Shown: piece by piece, positions 8,169-16,888 of the stretch | How the letters are laid out: each line of letters begins with the position of its first letter | How positions within the stretch are numbered: the stretch's first letter is position 1 | Source of the DNA: Halothiobacillaceae bacterium | GTDB lineage: Bacteria; Pseudomonadota; Gammaproteobacteria; Halothiobacillales; Halothiobacillaceae | Assembly (NCBI GenBank): GCA_016938615.1 | Contig: JAFGUH010000155.1 | Coordinates: 1-40,823, forward strand | Length of the DNA: 40,823 nucleotides | Reading direction: 5' to 3' | The notes under the pieces: generated by a model | The model's input: the letters and a program-made list of their open reading frames with translations, nothing else | Databases searched by the model: none | What the model was told of the DNA's origin: nothing | Translations under genes and position numbers: made by a program

Positions 8169-9275
8169 ATGGAGTGGTTGCTTCTCCTGATGATCCTGAC
8201 CGTGTTCGCCGCCCTGCTGAGCGGCTTTCCCGTCGCCTTCACACTGGCCGGGGTCTCGCTCCTGTTCGCCGGCCTGGGCACCCTGCTCGGCCAGTTCGAC
8301 TACGCGCTGCTGGGCGCCACGCCCAACCGCCTGTTCGGCATCATGCAAAACCAGACGCTGGTGGCCGTACCGCTGTTCGTGCTGATGGGCGTGTTGCTGG
8401 AAAAGGCACGGGTGGCCGACGACCTGCTCGAGAACATGAGCGCGCTGTTCGGCCGCCGGCCTGGTGGGCTGGGCCTCTCGATGATGCTGGTCGGCGCAAT
8501 CCTCGCCGCCAGCACCGGCATCGTCGGCGCGACCGTGGTGACCCTCGGCCTGATCGCCCTGCCCGTCATGCTGCGCCGTGGCTACGACCCGCGCCTGGCC
8601 AGCGGCTCGGTCGCCGCCGCCGGTACGCTCGGTCAGATCATTCCGCCCTCGATCATCCTCGTACTTCTCGGTGACCAGCTCTCCAATGCCTACACGCAGT
8701 CGCAACTCGATCAAGGTATCTTCTCGCCGGAGACAATCGCCGTCGGCGACCTGTTCAGCGGGGCGCTGATCCCGGGCCTGATCCTGGTGGCCGCCTATGC
8801 GGGCTACATCCTGTTCGTCGCCTGGCGCCAACCCGAACGCGTCCCCGGTCTCACGAAGGCCGAGCTGGCCGAGCGCCCGCCGATCACTCGACTGCTGCTG
8901 GCCCTCGCCCCGCCCATTCTCCTGATCGTGCTGGTCCTCGGTTCGATCATGATGGGATTCATGCTCGATTTCATCGAGATCACCTTCGTGGTCGTCCCGA
9001 TCGTCGCGCCCGTGTTGCTGACGATGGGCATCGACCCGGTCTGGCTGGGCGTGCTACTGGCGGTGAATCTGCAGACGAGCTTTCTCACCCCGCCATTCGG
9101 TTTCTCGCTTTTCTACCTGCGCGGCGCCGCCCCGGCCAGCATCGAAACCCGCCAGATTTACCGTGGCGTGCTGCCGTTCATCGCCATCCAGATCTCGATC
9201 ATCGGGCTGCTGGTGCTGTTCCCCGACCTCGCGACCTGGTTGCCCGAAAGCCTTGCCCTTCGTGACCACCCCTGA
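8169..9275 (+). CDS. TRAP transporter large permease (DctM type), internally shortened
   Basis: A 368-residue polytopic inner-membrane protein of the DctM family, the substrate-translocating TRAP subunit. The first half (FPVAFTLAGVSLLFA, AVPLFVLMGVLLEKA, GQIIPPSIILVLLGD) and the last quarter (GFMLDFIEITFVVVPIVAPVLL, TSFLTPPFGFSLFYLRG) are well conserved. Close relatives have about 430-450 residues. Near residue 260 the helix LLIVLVLGSI runs directly into MMGFMLDFIE, and the usual ATPTEAA-containing segment of roughly 70-80 residues is absent. This looks like an in-frame deletion, so transport is questionable. The start has a strong GAGGAGGGG ribosome site. The 3' end overlaps the proposed dusB start by 14 bp. 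Confidence 0.85.
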   Translation: MEWLLLLMILTVFAALLSGFPVAFTLAGVSLLFAGLGTLLGQFDYALLGATPNRLFGIMQNQTLVAVPLFVLMGVLLEKARVADDLLENMSALFGRRPGGLGLSMMLVGAILAASTGIVGATVVTLGLIALPVMLRRGYDPRLASGSVAAAGTLGQIIPPSIILVLLGDQLSNAYTQSQLDQGIFSPETIAVGDLFSGALIPGLILVAAYAGYILFVAWRQPERVPGLTKAELAERPPITRLLLALAPPILLIVLVLGSIMMGFMLDFIEITFVVVPIVAPVLLTMGIDPVWLGVLLAVNLQTSFLTPPFGFSLFYLRGAAPASIETRQIYRGVLPFIAIQISIIGLLVLFPDLATWLPESLALRDHP

Positions 9276-10320
9276 CCCGACAACCGGGGCTCGCCTGGCG
9301 CCGCTCGTCCTGGTCGGGCGCGATGAGCGCGTGCGCGTCGAATTTCCCCTGGCGCTCGCGCCGATGGCCGGCATCTCCGATCGCCCGTTTCGTCAACTGT
9401 GCCGGGACCAGGGCGCTGGCCTTGTCATCAACGAGATGCTCAGCAGCAAACCCGAGCTCAGCGGCTCGCGCAAGAGCGAGCAGCGTCGCCTGCGGCCCGA
9501 CGATCCCGAGCCGCGCGCGGTGCAATTACTGGGCAACGAGCCCGGCGATCTCGCCCAGGCGGCCCGCCGGGCTTATGCCGACGGCGCGCAGATCATCGAC
9601 CTCAATTTCGGCTGCCCGGCGAAGAAGGTCTGCCGTCGTGCCGCGGGCTCGGCGCTGATGGCCGAGCCGGACACCATCGCCCGGCTCCTCGACGCGGCCG
9701 TCAACGCCGTGCCCTGCCCGGTAACGCTCAAGATGCGCACCGGCCCGGACGACGGGCATCGCAATGCCCCCCAGATCGCCGCACTTGCCGAAAATGCGGG
9801 CATCGCGATGGTGAGTATCCACGGACGGACGCGGGCCCAGAAATACACGGGCGAAGCGGAGTACGACACCATCGCGCAGGTGGTGGCCGAGCGCGGGATT
9901 CCGGTGCTCGCCAACGGCGATATCGACTCGATCGACGGCGCATTCGACGCGCTGGCCGCTACCGGGGCCCAGGGGCTGATGATCGGGCGGGCGGCGTTCG
10001 GGCGGCCGTGGCTGTTCGCCCAGTTACGGGCTGCATTCGAGAATCGACCGGTACCCGCGGAGCCGTCGGCGTTCGAGATCCTGGGGTTCGTTCGGACGCA
10101 ATTCGAGAATATTTATTCTCACTATGGAAATATGATGGGAGTGCGCATCGCGAGGAAGCACTGGGGGTGGTATTCTTCACGGCTACCGATCGAGGAAGGG
10201 ATGCGCAAGGCGTTCAACCGGCTGGAGACCGTGGAGTCCCAGCGCCGGTGGCTGGACCGGCGGGAAGCCGATCTTAAAAGCGTGTCGCGAGAGCATCCCG
10301 AACCGGCCGATTCGCATTGA
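9262..10320 (+). CDS. dusB: tRNA-dihydrouridine synthase B
   Basis: About 352 residues; reduces specific uridines of tRNA to dihydrouridine using FMN and NADPH. The TIM-barrel motifs are those of DusB (older name NifR3): PMAGISDRPFRQLC, DLNFGCPAKKV with the active-site Cys, GSALM, VTLKMRTG, IHGRTRAQKYTGEAEYD, LANGDI and MIGRAAFGRPW. I place the start at the GTG at 9262, overlapping the dctM end by 14 bp. A GTG nearer to VRVEFPLALAPMAG is also possible, because upstream residues are not family-like and no strong ribosome site is seen. The dusB-fis gene pair is a widely conserved gammaproteobacterial arrangement, which supports both calls. Confidence 0.93.
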   Translation: MTTPDPTTGARLAPLVLVGRDERVRVEFPLALAPMAGISDRPFRQLCRDQGAGLVINEMLSSKPELSGSRKSEQRRLRPDDPEPRAVQLLGNEPGDLAQAARRAYADGAQIIDLNFGCPAKKVCRRAAGSALMAEPDTIARLLDAAVNAVPCPVTLKMRTGPDDGHRNAPQIAALAENAGIAMVSIHGRTRAQKYTGEAEYDTIAQVVAERGIPVLANGDIDSIDGAFDALAATGAQGLMIGRAAFGRPWLFAQLRAAFENRPVPAEPSAFEILGFVRTQFENIYSHYGNMMGVRIARKHWGWYSSRLPIEEGMRKAFNRLETVESQRRWLDRREADLKSVSREHPEPADSH

Positions 10321-10399
10321 TCGGCCATCAGGTCGGTCGGCCCGACGAATCGTCGCGTCGGCCGGAGGTCACCGCCAAGCCGTGTTGCATCCCTTCACC

Positions 10400-10702
10400 A
10401 TGACCTATTCCGCCCGCCCATCCAACGACGCCCCCCCTGTCGTCGACGGAGCCGCCCGTCGTGCGGCCGACTGCCACCACGACGTGCACGAGACGATCAT
10501 CGACGCACTCGATATCCTCTGGGACGCGTTCGAGGAAGATCAGCCCAGCAACCTCTATCAACTGGTGATGGGACAAGTGGAACGCCCCCTGCTCGCCCGA
10601 GTGCTGGAACGCTGCGATCACAACCAGAGCCGGGCGGCCGCCTGCCTCGGCATCAACCGCAGCACCCTGCGCAAGAAGCTGCGCGACCACGATCTCATCT
10701 GA
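10400..10702 (+). CDS. fis: DNA-binding protein Fis
   Basis: A 100-residue nucleoid-associated DNA-bending protein that regulates rRNA and many other promoters. The C-terminal helix-turn-helix NQSRAAACLGINRSTLRKKLRDHDL matches Fis closely, preceded by the dimerisation helices (LYQLVMGQVERPLLARVLERC). The ATG at 10400 gives near-standard length (98 in E. coli). An in-frame GTG at 10382 is closer to a GGAGG sequence at 10364-10368 and would add six residues. It lies downstream of dusB, as in other gammaproteobacteria, and is probably transcribed from the dusB promoter. Confidence 0.93.
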   Translation: MTYSARPSNDAPPVVDGAARRAADCHHDVHETIIDALDILWDAFEEDQPSNLYQLVMGQVERPLLARVLERCDHNQSRAAACLGINRSTLRKKLRDHDLI

Positions 10703-11157
10703 CGCCGCGCTGAGCGTCGACTCGCTCTCGTCTGGCTTTCGCCCCGCCTCGCCGACAGCCCTCGACAAGGCTCATCCACAGCGATGCGCCACTCTCGATT
10801 GAGCCCACGTTGCGTTAGTCCAACAACCCGCCCTCAGCGGACCCACACGCGCGTCGTCCACTCCCTCGCCCTCGCACCGAACACCCCGGTGTTGCGCCTA
10901 CGCAAACGCCGCCGGCATGGGCCTGGGGGCGCTGCCGATATTTTTCTTTTCCGCTCCCAAAAAACGCGGTATAACGCGGCGGAAAATCGGCTGGTCAGCT
11001 CCGGGAGTCGGGGTGCCGGCCCGGGTGGTCGACGGGGAACCCCTTCGCCTCCGGGATCCATGATGGCCTGAAGGGATGCCGACGTCCGTCGTCCTCGCCA
11101 TGACCGTCGATCGACGCAACCGCGATGCGCTTGTCGCTCGCACTGGCCGTATTGAGT
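10703..11157. other. Gene-free stretch with a candidate promoter/hairpin
   Basis: No convincing protein lies between fis and element copy 2; short open frames here are low-complexity and lack ribosome sites. The only clear structure is an inverted repeat, TTTTCCGC (10947-10954) with GCGGAAAA (10979-10986). It encloses a possible sigma70 promoter on the plus strand: TTTTCC at 10947-10952, a 17-bp spacer and TATAAC at 10970-10975. If active, it would drive the small gene at 11474 through the inserted element. The GC-rich sequence from 10990 to 11055 could fold as an RNA leader, but I recognise no known RNA family. Confidence 0.4.
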
Positions 11158-11461
11158 TAGGGAGATTCTGCACGAATCGATAGTGTCTGAAGCGGGATTG
11201 CCAAGTGTCTCAAGCGGGATTACCAAGGGTCCGGATGCAAGGCGCGGTGCATGGTGAATGGCCGTCGCCATTGGCACACGCGGCAACGCCGCAGGCGGGC
11301 CATTGGTGCCCCCGTGCGGGGCTCGCGGGTTTGCCCGCAGGCCGTAAAGCCGCCTCTCGACGGGCCTAAGTTATTGCCTTGGGCCTGCCTTCGAGCCGGC
11401 GCCGGAAAAGCGAACAAGCCCGCGAGCCAGAGGCACCATCGATTCGTGCAGAGTCTCTCTA
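11158..11461 (+). mobile_element. MITE-like element, copy 2 (complete)
   Basis: A complete 304-bp copy (counting both flanking TAs). TA at 11158-11159 is followed by GGGAGATT and CTGCACGAATCGATAGTG. The right end, read on the minus strand, is TA (11460-11461), GAGAGACT, CTGCACGAATCGATGGTG. The 18-bp inner part of the inverted repeats differs at one base. The interior aligns with copies 1 and 3. It encodes no transposase, so mobilisation would be in trans. TA at both borders resembles target duplication by IS630/Tc1-mariner-type enzymes (inference). It lies in the leader of the small PA3496-like gene, whose start codon is 12 bp past the right border. Confidence 0.85.
11183..11226. repeat. 22-bp tandem duplication inside element copy 2
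   Basis: Two adjacent 22-bp units (11183-11204 and 11205-11226) differ at two positions. Each starts GTGTCT and contains AAGCGGGATT. Copy 3 has only one such unit, which accounts for most of the length difference between copies 2 and 3. Confidence 0.85.
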
Positions 11462-11473
11462 GGGGAGACCGAC

Positions 11474-11653
11474 ATGAGCAAGGAAAACGAGTACCAGGAC
11501 ATCGATGACACCTGGGAAGAAGACGACTCGACCGACGAGCCGGAAAATGACACGCTGCTCGAGAGCATTGTCGGCAACAAGGATGCCCGGCGACGGCTCG
11601 ACGACATTCTCGAGGAACGTCGACTGCGCGTCTCGATGGCCGACGACTTCTGA
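11474..11653 (+). CDS. Small acidic PA3496-family protein
   Basis: A 59-residue protein with an acidic, probably disordered N-terminal half (DDTWEEDDSTDEPEND) and a basic helical C-terminus (ARRRLDDILEERRLRVSMADDF). The RRRLxDxLEERRLR pattern is characteristic of the small gammaproteobacterial family named after Pseudomonas PA3496, described as putative envelope-integrity proteins; the molecular function is not known. The start is well supported by AGGGGAGA at 11461-11468, five bases before the ATG. That ribosome site begins at the terminal TA of the inserted element, so the insertion left the gene's translation signal intact but split its leader from whatever promoter lies upstream. The DUF423 gene follows after 48 bp. 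Confidence 0.75.
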   Translation: MSKENEYQDIDDTWEEDDSTDEPENDTLLESIVGNKDARRRLDDILEERRLRVSMADDF

Positions 11654-11701
11654 ATGGACACCGGCGCCCCGGTCGCCGGGCCCCGCTGACAGGATCCGCC
11701 G

Positions 11702-12109
11702 ATGACCAAACCCGCAAGCGTGCCCCGTCCTCAACCGGATCGCCTAATCCTCATCGTGGGTCTGGCAAGCGGACTGGTGGCGGTCGCTCTGGGCGCGATG
11801 GGCGCCCACGGGCCGCTCGCCCCCAGCGAGGCGGTCGCACAACGACAACTGGACATCGCTACCCTCTACCACCTCGCGCACAGCTTGGGCCTGCTGGTCC
11901 TGGCCGGCTGGCCGGGGAGCGCCGCGTGGCGACGCGCCATTGCACTCTGCTGGGCGACCGGCATCGTCCTGTTCAGCGGCAGTCTCTATGGCCTGACCCT
12001 GTTCTCGACACCCTGGCCGGGAATGCTTACGCCATTTGGCGGCCTGCTCTTGCTGGCCGGCTGGCTGGTCTGGCTCGTCTCACTTCTCGTCTCGACTCGA
12101 CGAGCGTGA
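11702..12109 (+). CDS. DUF423 (YgdD-like) membrane protein
   Basis: A 135-residue inner-membrane protein with four hydrophobic segments, near 15-35, 58-72, 80-100 and 105-130. Family hallmarks are the GAMGAHG motif near residue 31, a polar YHLAHSLGLL helix and FSGSLYGLTL followed by PFGGLLLLAGW. DUF423 proteins (E. coli YgdD) are widespread and have no established biochemical role. The ATG has AGGA eight bases upstream. Spacing to the PA3496-like gene suggests a shared transcript; fabA follows after a 124-bp gap that contains a hairpin. Confidence 0.85.
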   Translation: MTKPASVPRPQPDRLILIVGLASGLVAVALGAMGAHGPLAPSEAVAQRQLDIATLYHLAHSLGLLVLAGWPGSAAWRRAIALCWATGIVLFSGSLYGLTLFSTPWPGMLTPFGGLLLLAGWLVWLVSLLVSTRRA

Positions 12110-12163
12110 CGTCCATCCGCTGCCCCCGGGTCGCGGCAGCCGACCGACGTGATGCCACGACGC

Positions 12164-12191
12164 TCGCGGACAGCCGAGGCTGCGTCCGCGA
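12164..12191. other. Stem-loop upstream of fabA
   Basis: TCGCGGAC (12164-12171) pairs with GTCCGCGA (12184-12191), with an inner AGCC/GGCT stem. There is no T run, so it is not a standard terminator. It sits 43 bp before the fabA start and may be a weak terminator for the DUF423 gene or part of the fabAB leader. Confidence 0.45.
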
Positions 12192-12233
12192 TCCGAATTC
12201 GGTACCATGCGTGTTTTTGCGCCAGGAACCTGC

Positions 12234-12752
12234 ATGTCCCAATCCAGCTTCGACTACGATGATCTGATCCGTTGCGCCAAGGGCGAGATGTTCGGCCCGG
12301 GCAACGCGCAGCTGCCGCTGCCGCCGATGTTGATGTTCGATCGCATCAACACCATCACCAACGAGGGCGGCGAGTATGGCAAGGGCGAGATGCACGCGGA
12401 GCTCGCCGTCAAGCCGGACCTGTGGTTCTTCGGCTGTCACTTCGAGGGTGATCCCGTCATGCCGGGCTGTCTCGGCCTGGATGCGATGTGGCAACTGGTC
12501 GGATTCTTCCTCGGCTGGAGTGGCGGCAAAGGCCATGGCCGCGCTCTCGGAGTCGGTGATGTAAAATTCTCGGGCCAGGTCCTGCCCAGGAACGAAAAAG
12601 TTGAATATCGCGTGCAGATGAAGCGCGTGATCATGCGCAGCCTGACCATGGGCATCGCCGATGCGCAGATGCTCTGCGACGGGGTGGTGATCTACGAGGC
12701 CAAGGACCTGCGCGTCGGACTCTTCACCAGCACAGAAGCACTTTCGGAGTAA
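12234..12752 (+). CDS. fabA: 3-hydroxydecanoyl-ACP dehydratase/isomerase
   Basis: A 172-residue cytosolic enzyme that dehydrates 3-hydroxydecanoyl-ACP and isomerises trans-2- to cis-3-decenoyl-ACP, the branch point of anaerobic unsaturated fatty-acid synthesis. The active site is intact: the catalytic His lies in [22 protein letters not shown] (near 72), followed by the conserved Asp. [10 protein letters not shown] and KRVIMR are also standard. The ATG at 12234 matches the E. coli start and has AGGA six bases upstream; an in-frame ATG nine codons earlier is less likely. fabB begins 7 bp after the stop, giving the classic fabA-fabB operon. Confidence 0.97.
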   Translation: MSQSSFDYDDLIRCAKGEMFGPGNAQLPLPPMLMFDRINTITNEGGEYGKGEMHAELAVKPDLWFFGCHFEGDPVMPGCLGLDAMWQLVGFFLGWSGGKGHGRALGVGDVKFSGQVLPRNEKVEYRVQMKRVIMRSLTMGIADAQMLCDGVVIYEAKDLRVGLFTSTEALSE

Positions 12753-12759
12753 GTACTCA

Positions 12760-13977
12760 ATGCGCCGAGTCGTCATTACCGGCATGGGCATCGTGTCCAG
12801 CCTGGGCAACAACTGCCAAGAGGTGCTCGCCTCGCTCAAGGAAGGGCGCTCCGGTATCGAGCGCAATCCCGAGCAGGTGGAACACGGCTTTCGTTCACAC
12901 GTCGCCGGCACGCTCAAGATCGATCCGGCCGAGCACATCGACCGCAAGTTGATGCGGTTCATGGGCTCGGCCGCCGCCTACAACTACCTGGCGATGAAAG
13001 AGGCGATCGAGCAGGCCGGCCTGACCGAGGAGCAGGTATCGAGTCCGCGCGCCGGCCTGATCACCGGCTCGGGCGGTTCCTCCTGCGAGAACATCGTCCA
13101 GACCGCCGATATCGCCCGCGAGAAGGGCATCAAGCGCGTCGGCCCGTACATGGTGACCCGCACCATGGGCTCGACCACCTCGGCTTGTCTCGCGACCCCG
13201 TTCAAGATCAAGGGCATCAACTACTCGATCAGCTCGGCCTGCTCCACCTCGGCGCACTGCATCGGTGCCGGCGTCGAACAGATCCAGTTCGGCAAGCAGG
13301 ACGTGATCTTCGCCGGCGGCGGCGAGGAACTGCACTGGTCGCTCTCCGCGATGTTCGATGCGATGGGCGCCCTGTCCTCGAACTTCAACGGCACGCCGGA
13401 CAAGGCCTCGCGTCCCTACGACGTCGACCGTGACGGCTTCGTGATCGCCGGCGGCGGAGGGATGGTGGTGCTCGAATCGCTCGAGCATGCCCAGGCGCGA
13501 GGCGCGACCATTCTCGCCGAGGTCACCGGCTACGGCGCGACCTCAGACGGCTACGACATGGTCCAGCCCTCCGGGGAAGGTGCCGTGCGCTGCATGCAGC
13601 AAGCACTGGCCACGGTCGACGCGCCGATCGACTACGTCAACGCACACGGCACGTCGACCAAGGTCGGTGACCTGCGCGAACTGCAGGCGATGACCGAAGT
13701 GTTCGGCGATCACCAGCCGATCATCACCTCGACCAAGTCGCTCTCCGGCCATGCCCTGGGTGCCGCGGGCGTCCACGAGGCGATCTACTCGCTGTTGATG
13801 ATGCAGAACGGCTTCATCGCGGCCTCGGCCAACGTCGAGAATCTCGAGCCCGAGGCGGAACACGCGAGAATCGCCACCCAGACCCTCGAGGACCAACGGA
13901 TCGACACGGTCCTGTCCAACAGCTTCGGTTTCGGCGGCACCAACGCCTCGCTCGTGATGCAGCGCTTCGAAGGCTGA
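12760..13977 (+). CDS. fabB: 3-oxoacyl-ACP synthase I
   Basis: A 405-residue condensing enzyme that elongates cis-3-decenoyl-ACP and other acyl-ACPs with malonyl-ACP. The catalytic triad is present: Cys in [12 protein letters not shown] (near 163), His in [11 protein letters not shown] (near 297) and His in [12 protein letters not shown] (near 332). The glycine-rich C-terminal [11 protein letters not shown] is intact. The start [10 protein letters not shown] is family-typical. It sits directly behind fabA and is probably translated from the same message. A short stem-loop follows the stop codon. Confidence 0.97.
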   Translation: MRRVVITGMGIVSSLGNNCQEVLASLKEGRSGIERNPEQVEHGFRSHVAGTLKIDPAEHIDRKLMRFMGSAAAYNYLAMKEAIEQAGLTEEQVSSPRAGLITGSGGSSCENIVQTADIAREKGIKRVGPYMVTRTMGSTTSACLATPFKIKGINYSISSACSTSAHCIGAGVEQIQFGKQDVIFAGGGEELHWSLSAMFDAMGALSSNFNGTPDKASRPYDVDRDGFVIAGGGGMVVLESLEHAQARGATILAEVTGYGATSDGYDMVQPSGEGAVRCMQQALATVDAPIDYVNAHGTSTKVGDLRELQAMTEVFGDHQPIITSTKSLSGHALGAAGVHEAIYSLLMMQNGFIAASANVENLEPEAEHARIATQTLEDQRIDTVLSNSFGFGGTNASLVMQRFEG

Positions 13978-13980
13978 CGG

Positions 13981-14004
13981 CGGCATTGCCCGCCGGGCAT
14001 GCCG
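13981..14004. other. Stem-loop after fabB
   Basis: CGGCAT, one unpaired T, then GCCC pairs with GGGC-ATGCCG across a three-base loop. No T run follows. It may stabilise the 3' end of the fabAB message or weakly terminate before the next gene, whose ribosome site begins at about 14011. Confidence 0.4.
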
Positions 14005-14022
14005 AGAGACGAACGGAGGCCC

Positions 14023-15156
14023 ATGCAGCCAGCGATCCCGTCCAATGAAAACGCGCGACTCGAGGCCCTGCGCGACTTGGGCATCCTCGATACGCCGCGT
14101 GACGAATCGTTCGACGACCTCACCCGGATTGCGCGCCACGTCGCGGGCACGCCGCTGGCCTTGATCGGCCTGATCGACGCGGACCGCGAATGGTTCAAGT
14201 CGGCCGACGGGGCGGTGCTCGAGGACACGGACCGCGACCTCACCTTCTGTGCCCACGCGATCCTGACGCCGGAGCGTTCCACCTACGTGCCCGACGCTCG
14301 CGAGGACCCCCGCTTCGCGGACAACCCCCACGTGGTCGACGCCGATCCGGCCACCCTCTTCTATTACGGCGCGCCGCTGTTGACCGACGATGGGCTGCCG
14401 ATCGGCACGCTGTGCGTGGTCGACCATCGGCCCCGGACGCTGGAACCCGCGCAGCGTGAGGTAATCGACGCGCTGGCCCGTCAGGCCATGCGTCTGATCG
14501 AACTGGCCCGCAGCGAACGCCAACTAAGGCAGGAGCACGAGGAGCGAGAAGTCCTTCTCGTCCACCTTGAGCACCGCAACCGGGAACTCGCCGCTCTCGC
14601 GGGCGACCTGCGGGTGCGGGCCGATACCGACAAGCTCTCGAGGCTGGGTAACCGCTCGGCCTTCGATGCGCGTCTCGACGAGGACCTGGCGCTGACTCGG
14701 GACCACCAAAGCCCGCTCTCGCTGCTACTGATGGACCTCGACCGCTTCAAGCCCTGCAACGACCAGTTTGGTCATCAGGTCGGCGACCGGGTGATCCGCA
14801 CCTTCGCCGACATCCTGCGCTCGGTCTCGCGGCCCACCGATTTCATCGCCCGCTACGGGGGTGACGAGTTCGCGATCATCCTGCCCCTGGCAGACAGCCG
14901 TGCGGCGATCGATGTGGCTCGCCGAGTGCTGACAGCCGTCAAACGTGCCGACTTCGCCCCCTGTGACACCTGCACCAGCGTGGGAGTCGCGAGCCTGGAA
15001 ACGCCGCGGCGAGAGGACGAGGACGCCGAGGCCCTCCTGCGCCAGGCGGACGAGGCACTCTATGCCGCCAAGGCCGCCGGTCGGGGCCGCATCGGCGTCA
15101 GCACGGGCGGGGCGGCGGGCGAGATCTCGGTGATCGATCCCGCCAGCGACGACTGA
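14023..15156 (+). CDS. GAF-GGDEF diguanylate cyclase
   Basis: A 377-residue soluble protein with a GAF domain (about 10-165), a coiled-coil linker (about 165-205: ERQLRQEHEEREVLL) and a GGDEF domain (about 205-360). The active site YGGDEF is canonical, and RPTD sits five residues before it, the spacing of the product-inhibition I-site. It should therefore synthesise cyclic di-GMP from two GTP with feedback control. The GAF domain resembles those of sensors with the DREWFKS and FCAHAI signature; its ligand is unknown. I chose the ATG at 14023 because GGAGG lies 6 bases before it. An ATG eight codons earlier lacks that. Confidence 0.93.
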   Translation: MQPAIPSNENARLEALRDLGILDTPRDESFDDLTRIARHVAGTPLALIGLIDADREWFKSADGAVLEDTDRDLTFCAHAILTPERSTYVPDAREDPRFADNPHVVDADPATLFYYGAPLLTDDGLPIGTLCVVDHRPRTLEPAQREVIDALARQAMRLIELARSERQLRQEHEEREVLLVHLEHRNRELAALAGDLRVRADTDKLSRLGNRSAFDARLDEDLALTRDHQSPLSLLLMDLDRFKPCNDQFGHQVGDRVIRTFADILRSVSRPTDFIARYGGDEFAIILPLADSRAAIDVARRVLTAVKRADFAPCDTCTSVGVASLETPRREDEDAEALLRQADEALYAAKAAGRGRIGVSTGGAAGEISVIDPASDD

Positions 15157-15157
15157 A

Positions 15158-15204
15158 ACCGCCCACCTGGGACCACCCGGGTGGGACCGCCCACCTGAGA
15201 CCAC
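15158..15204. repeat. Imperfect direct repeat with palindrome between convergent genes
   Basis: A 19-base unit at 15158-15176 recurs at 15186-15204 with one difference, and a partial third unit (CACCTGGG) follows. The palindrome CCACCCGGGTGG lies between them at 15173-15184, so the region can form a GC-rich hairpin. It separates the convergent ends of the GAF-GGDEF and ABC ATPase genes and may serve as a terminator, though it has no T run. Confidence 0.5.
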
Positions 15205-15289
15205 ACACCTGGGTCCGCGCCGATGGGCCGAGCCGGGCTTCGGGCCGACTCCCTCCGCGCCCACAGATGGAGCGCAGCCAGGCAGGCAC

Positions 15290-16888
15290 TCACCCCATCA
15301 GGGCGCTTTCGATCAGCTGTCGCGTGTAGTCGTGCTCGGGGGCGCCGAGCAGCGATTCGGTGGGTCCGGACTCGATCACCTCGCCATCGAGCATCACCAT
15401 GACGCGGTGCGCCAACGCGCGCACGACGGCGAGGTCGTGGGTAATCAACAGGTAGGTCAGACCGTGGTCGGCCTGCAGATCACGCAACAATCGGAGCACC
15501 TGCAATTGCACGGCGGCATCGAGGGCGCTGGTCGGCTCGTCGAGAATCAGGACACCTGGCTTGAGAATCAGCGCACGGGCAATCGCGATACGCTGGCGCT
15601 GCCCCCCGGAAAACTCGTGCGGGTAGCGCGACATCACCGCTGGATCGAGACCCACCTCGGTGAGCACACGCTCGATTCTCCCTCGGCGCTCGGACCGGGC
15701 GAGACCCGGCTCGTGGACGTCCAGGCCCTCGCCGACGATCTGCGCGATGTTCATACGCGGTGAGAGGGCGCCGTACGGGTCCTGAAACACCACCTGCAGG
15801 TCGCGTCGGAACGGCCGGAACTGGCGCTCACGCATGCCGTCCACCCGTCGCCCCGCGAGCCACACGGCCCCGTCGGCCCCATCCATCAGGCGCAACAGCG
15901 ACAGGGCCAGCGTGGTCTTGCCGGATCCAGACTCGCCGACCACGCCCAACGTCTGGCCCGCGCCCAGGGAAAGATCGATGCCCCTGAGTATCTCGCTGCG
16001 CGTGTCGGGCCCGAACCAGCGGCGCTTGCCGACCGTCACGCCGAGACCCTCGCAACGCAGCCGCTCCTCGGCATCTGGCCGGATCGGCCCCACCATCGGT
16101 GCGACCTGGCGCGCCTCGAGCAGGATTCGCGTGTACTCGTCCGTGGGGCGGGCGAACAGTGCATCCGCCCGGCCGGACTCGACGATCGCCCCGTCGCGCA
16201 TCACCATCACCCGATCGGCGTAGCGGCGCACCACAGGCAGATCGTGGGTAATCAACAGCAGACTCATCCCCAGGCGCTGCTGCAACTCGACCAGCAGATC
16301 CATGATGGTCTTGCGAAGGCCGGCATCCAGCGCTGTGGTGGGTTCGTCGGCAATCACGAGGCTGGGGTTGCAGGCGATGGCCATGGCGATCATGGCCCGC
16401 TGCCGCTGCCCGCCGGACAGCTGATGTGGCATGGATCGCACCACGCGCTCGGGCTCGGGCAGGCGCACCTGCTCGAGCAGTTCGTTCACCCGCCGGCGCA
16501 GCGCGGGCCCACGCAAACCGAGGTGACGCACCAGTACCTCGGCGATCTGGGCGCCGATCGTCTTGAGCGGGTTGAGCGCCGTCATCGGCTCCTGGAAGAT
16601 CATTCCAATCCGGTCGCCGCGCAGGCCGCGAAGTCGTGCCTCGCTCATCGCGAGAACATCGTTGCCCTCGAAGCGGATCGCCCCATGCGTGCTCGCGCCA
16701 CTGGCCGTGAACAGCCGGAGGATCGACAAGGCGGTGACCGTCTTGCCGGAACCGGACTCCCCCACCAGGGCGACGCGCTCACCCGCGCCGATCTGGAACG
16801 AGATCCCCCGCAGCAGCGGGCTGCCCTCCAAGGCGACGTTCAGGTCCGCGACGTCCAGCAACGGACTCGCTTGGTTCGTATCCACCAT
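15290..16888 (-). CDS. Fused double ABC ATPase of peptide-transport type (YejF-like)
   Basis: A 532-residue cytosolic protein made of two complete ATP-binding cassettes, as in E. coli YejF (529 residues); most oligopeptide importers use two separate ATPases (DppD/DppF). The first half has Walker A GESGSGKT (near 41), signature [14 protein letters not shown] and Walker [13 protein letters not shown]. The second half has [22 protein letters not shown] and [12 protein letters not shown]. It would power import of peptides or related solutes. The ATG at 16888 (MVDTNQ) has GAGGA five bases upstream; the frame extends further but without family similarity. No permease or binding-protein genes adjoin it in this window, so its partners are encoded elsewhere or lost. 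Confidence 0.88.
   Translation of the reverse strand: MVDTNQASPLLDVADLNVALEGSPLLRGISFQIGAGERVALVGESGSGKTVTALSILRLFTASGASTHGAIRFEGNDVLAMSEARLRGLRGDRIGMIFQEPMTALNPLKTIGAQIAEVLVRHLGLRGPALRRRVNELLEQVRLPEPERVVRSMPHQLSGGQRQRAMIAMAIACNPSLVIADEPTTALDAGLRKTIMDLLVELQQRLGMSLLLITHDLPVVRRYADRVMVMRDGAIVESGRADALFARPTDEYTRILLEARQVAPMVGPIRPDAEERLRCEGLGVTVGKRRWFGPDTRSEILRGIDLSLGAGQTLGVVGESGSGKTTLALSLLRLMDGADGAVWLAGRRVDGMRERQFRPFRRDLQVVFQDPYGALSPRMNIAQIVGEGLDVHEPGLARSERRGRIERVLTEVGLDPAVMSRYPHEFSGGQRQRIAIARALILKPGVLILDEPTSALDAAVQLQVLRLLRDLQADHGLTYLLITHDLAVVRALAHRVMVMLDGEVIESGPTESLLGAPEHDYTRQLIESALMG

Noticed and set aside
10784-11071. 95-codon open frame after fis
   Set aside because: No ribosome site, no recognisable domain, and it crosses the promoter-like inverted repeat.
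11220-11717. Open frames inside and around element copy 2 as protein genes
   Set aside because: They span the element borders, lack ribosome sites and run antisense to the PA3496-like gene. The shared frame is reported as a property of the element.
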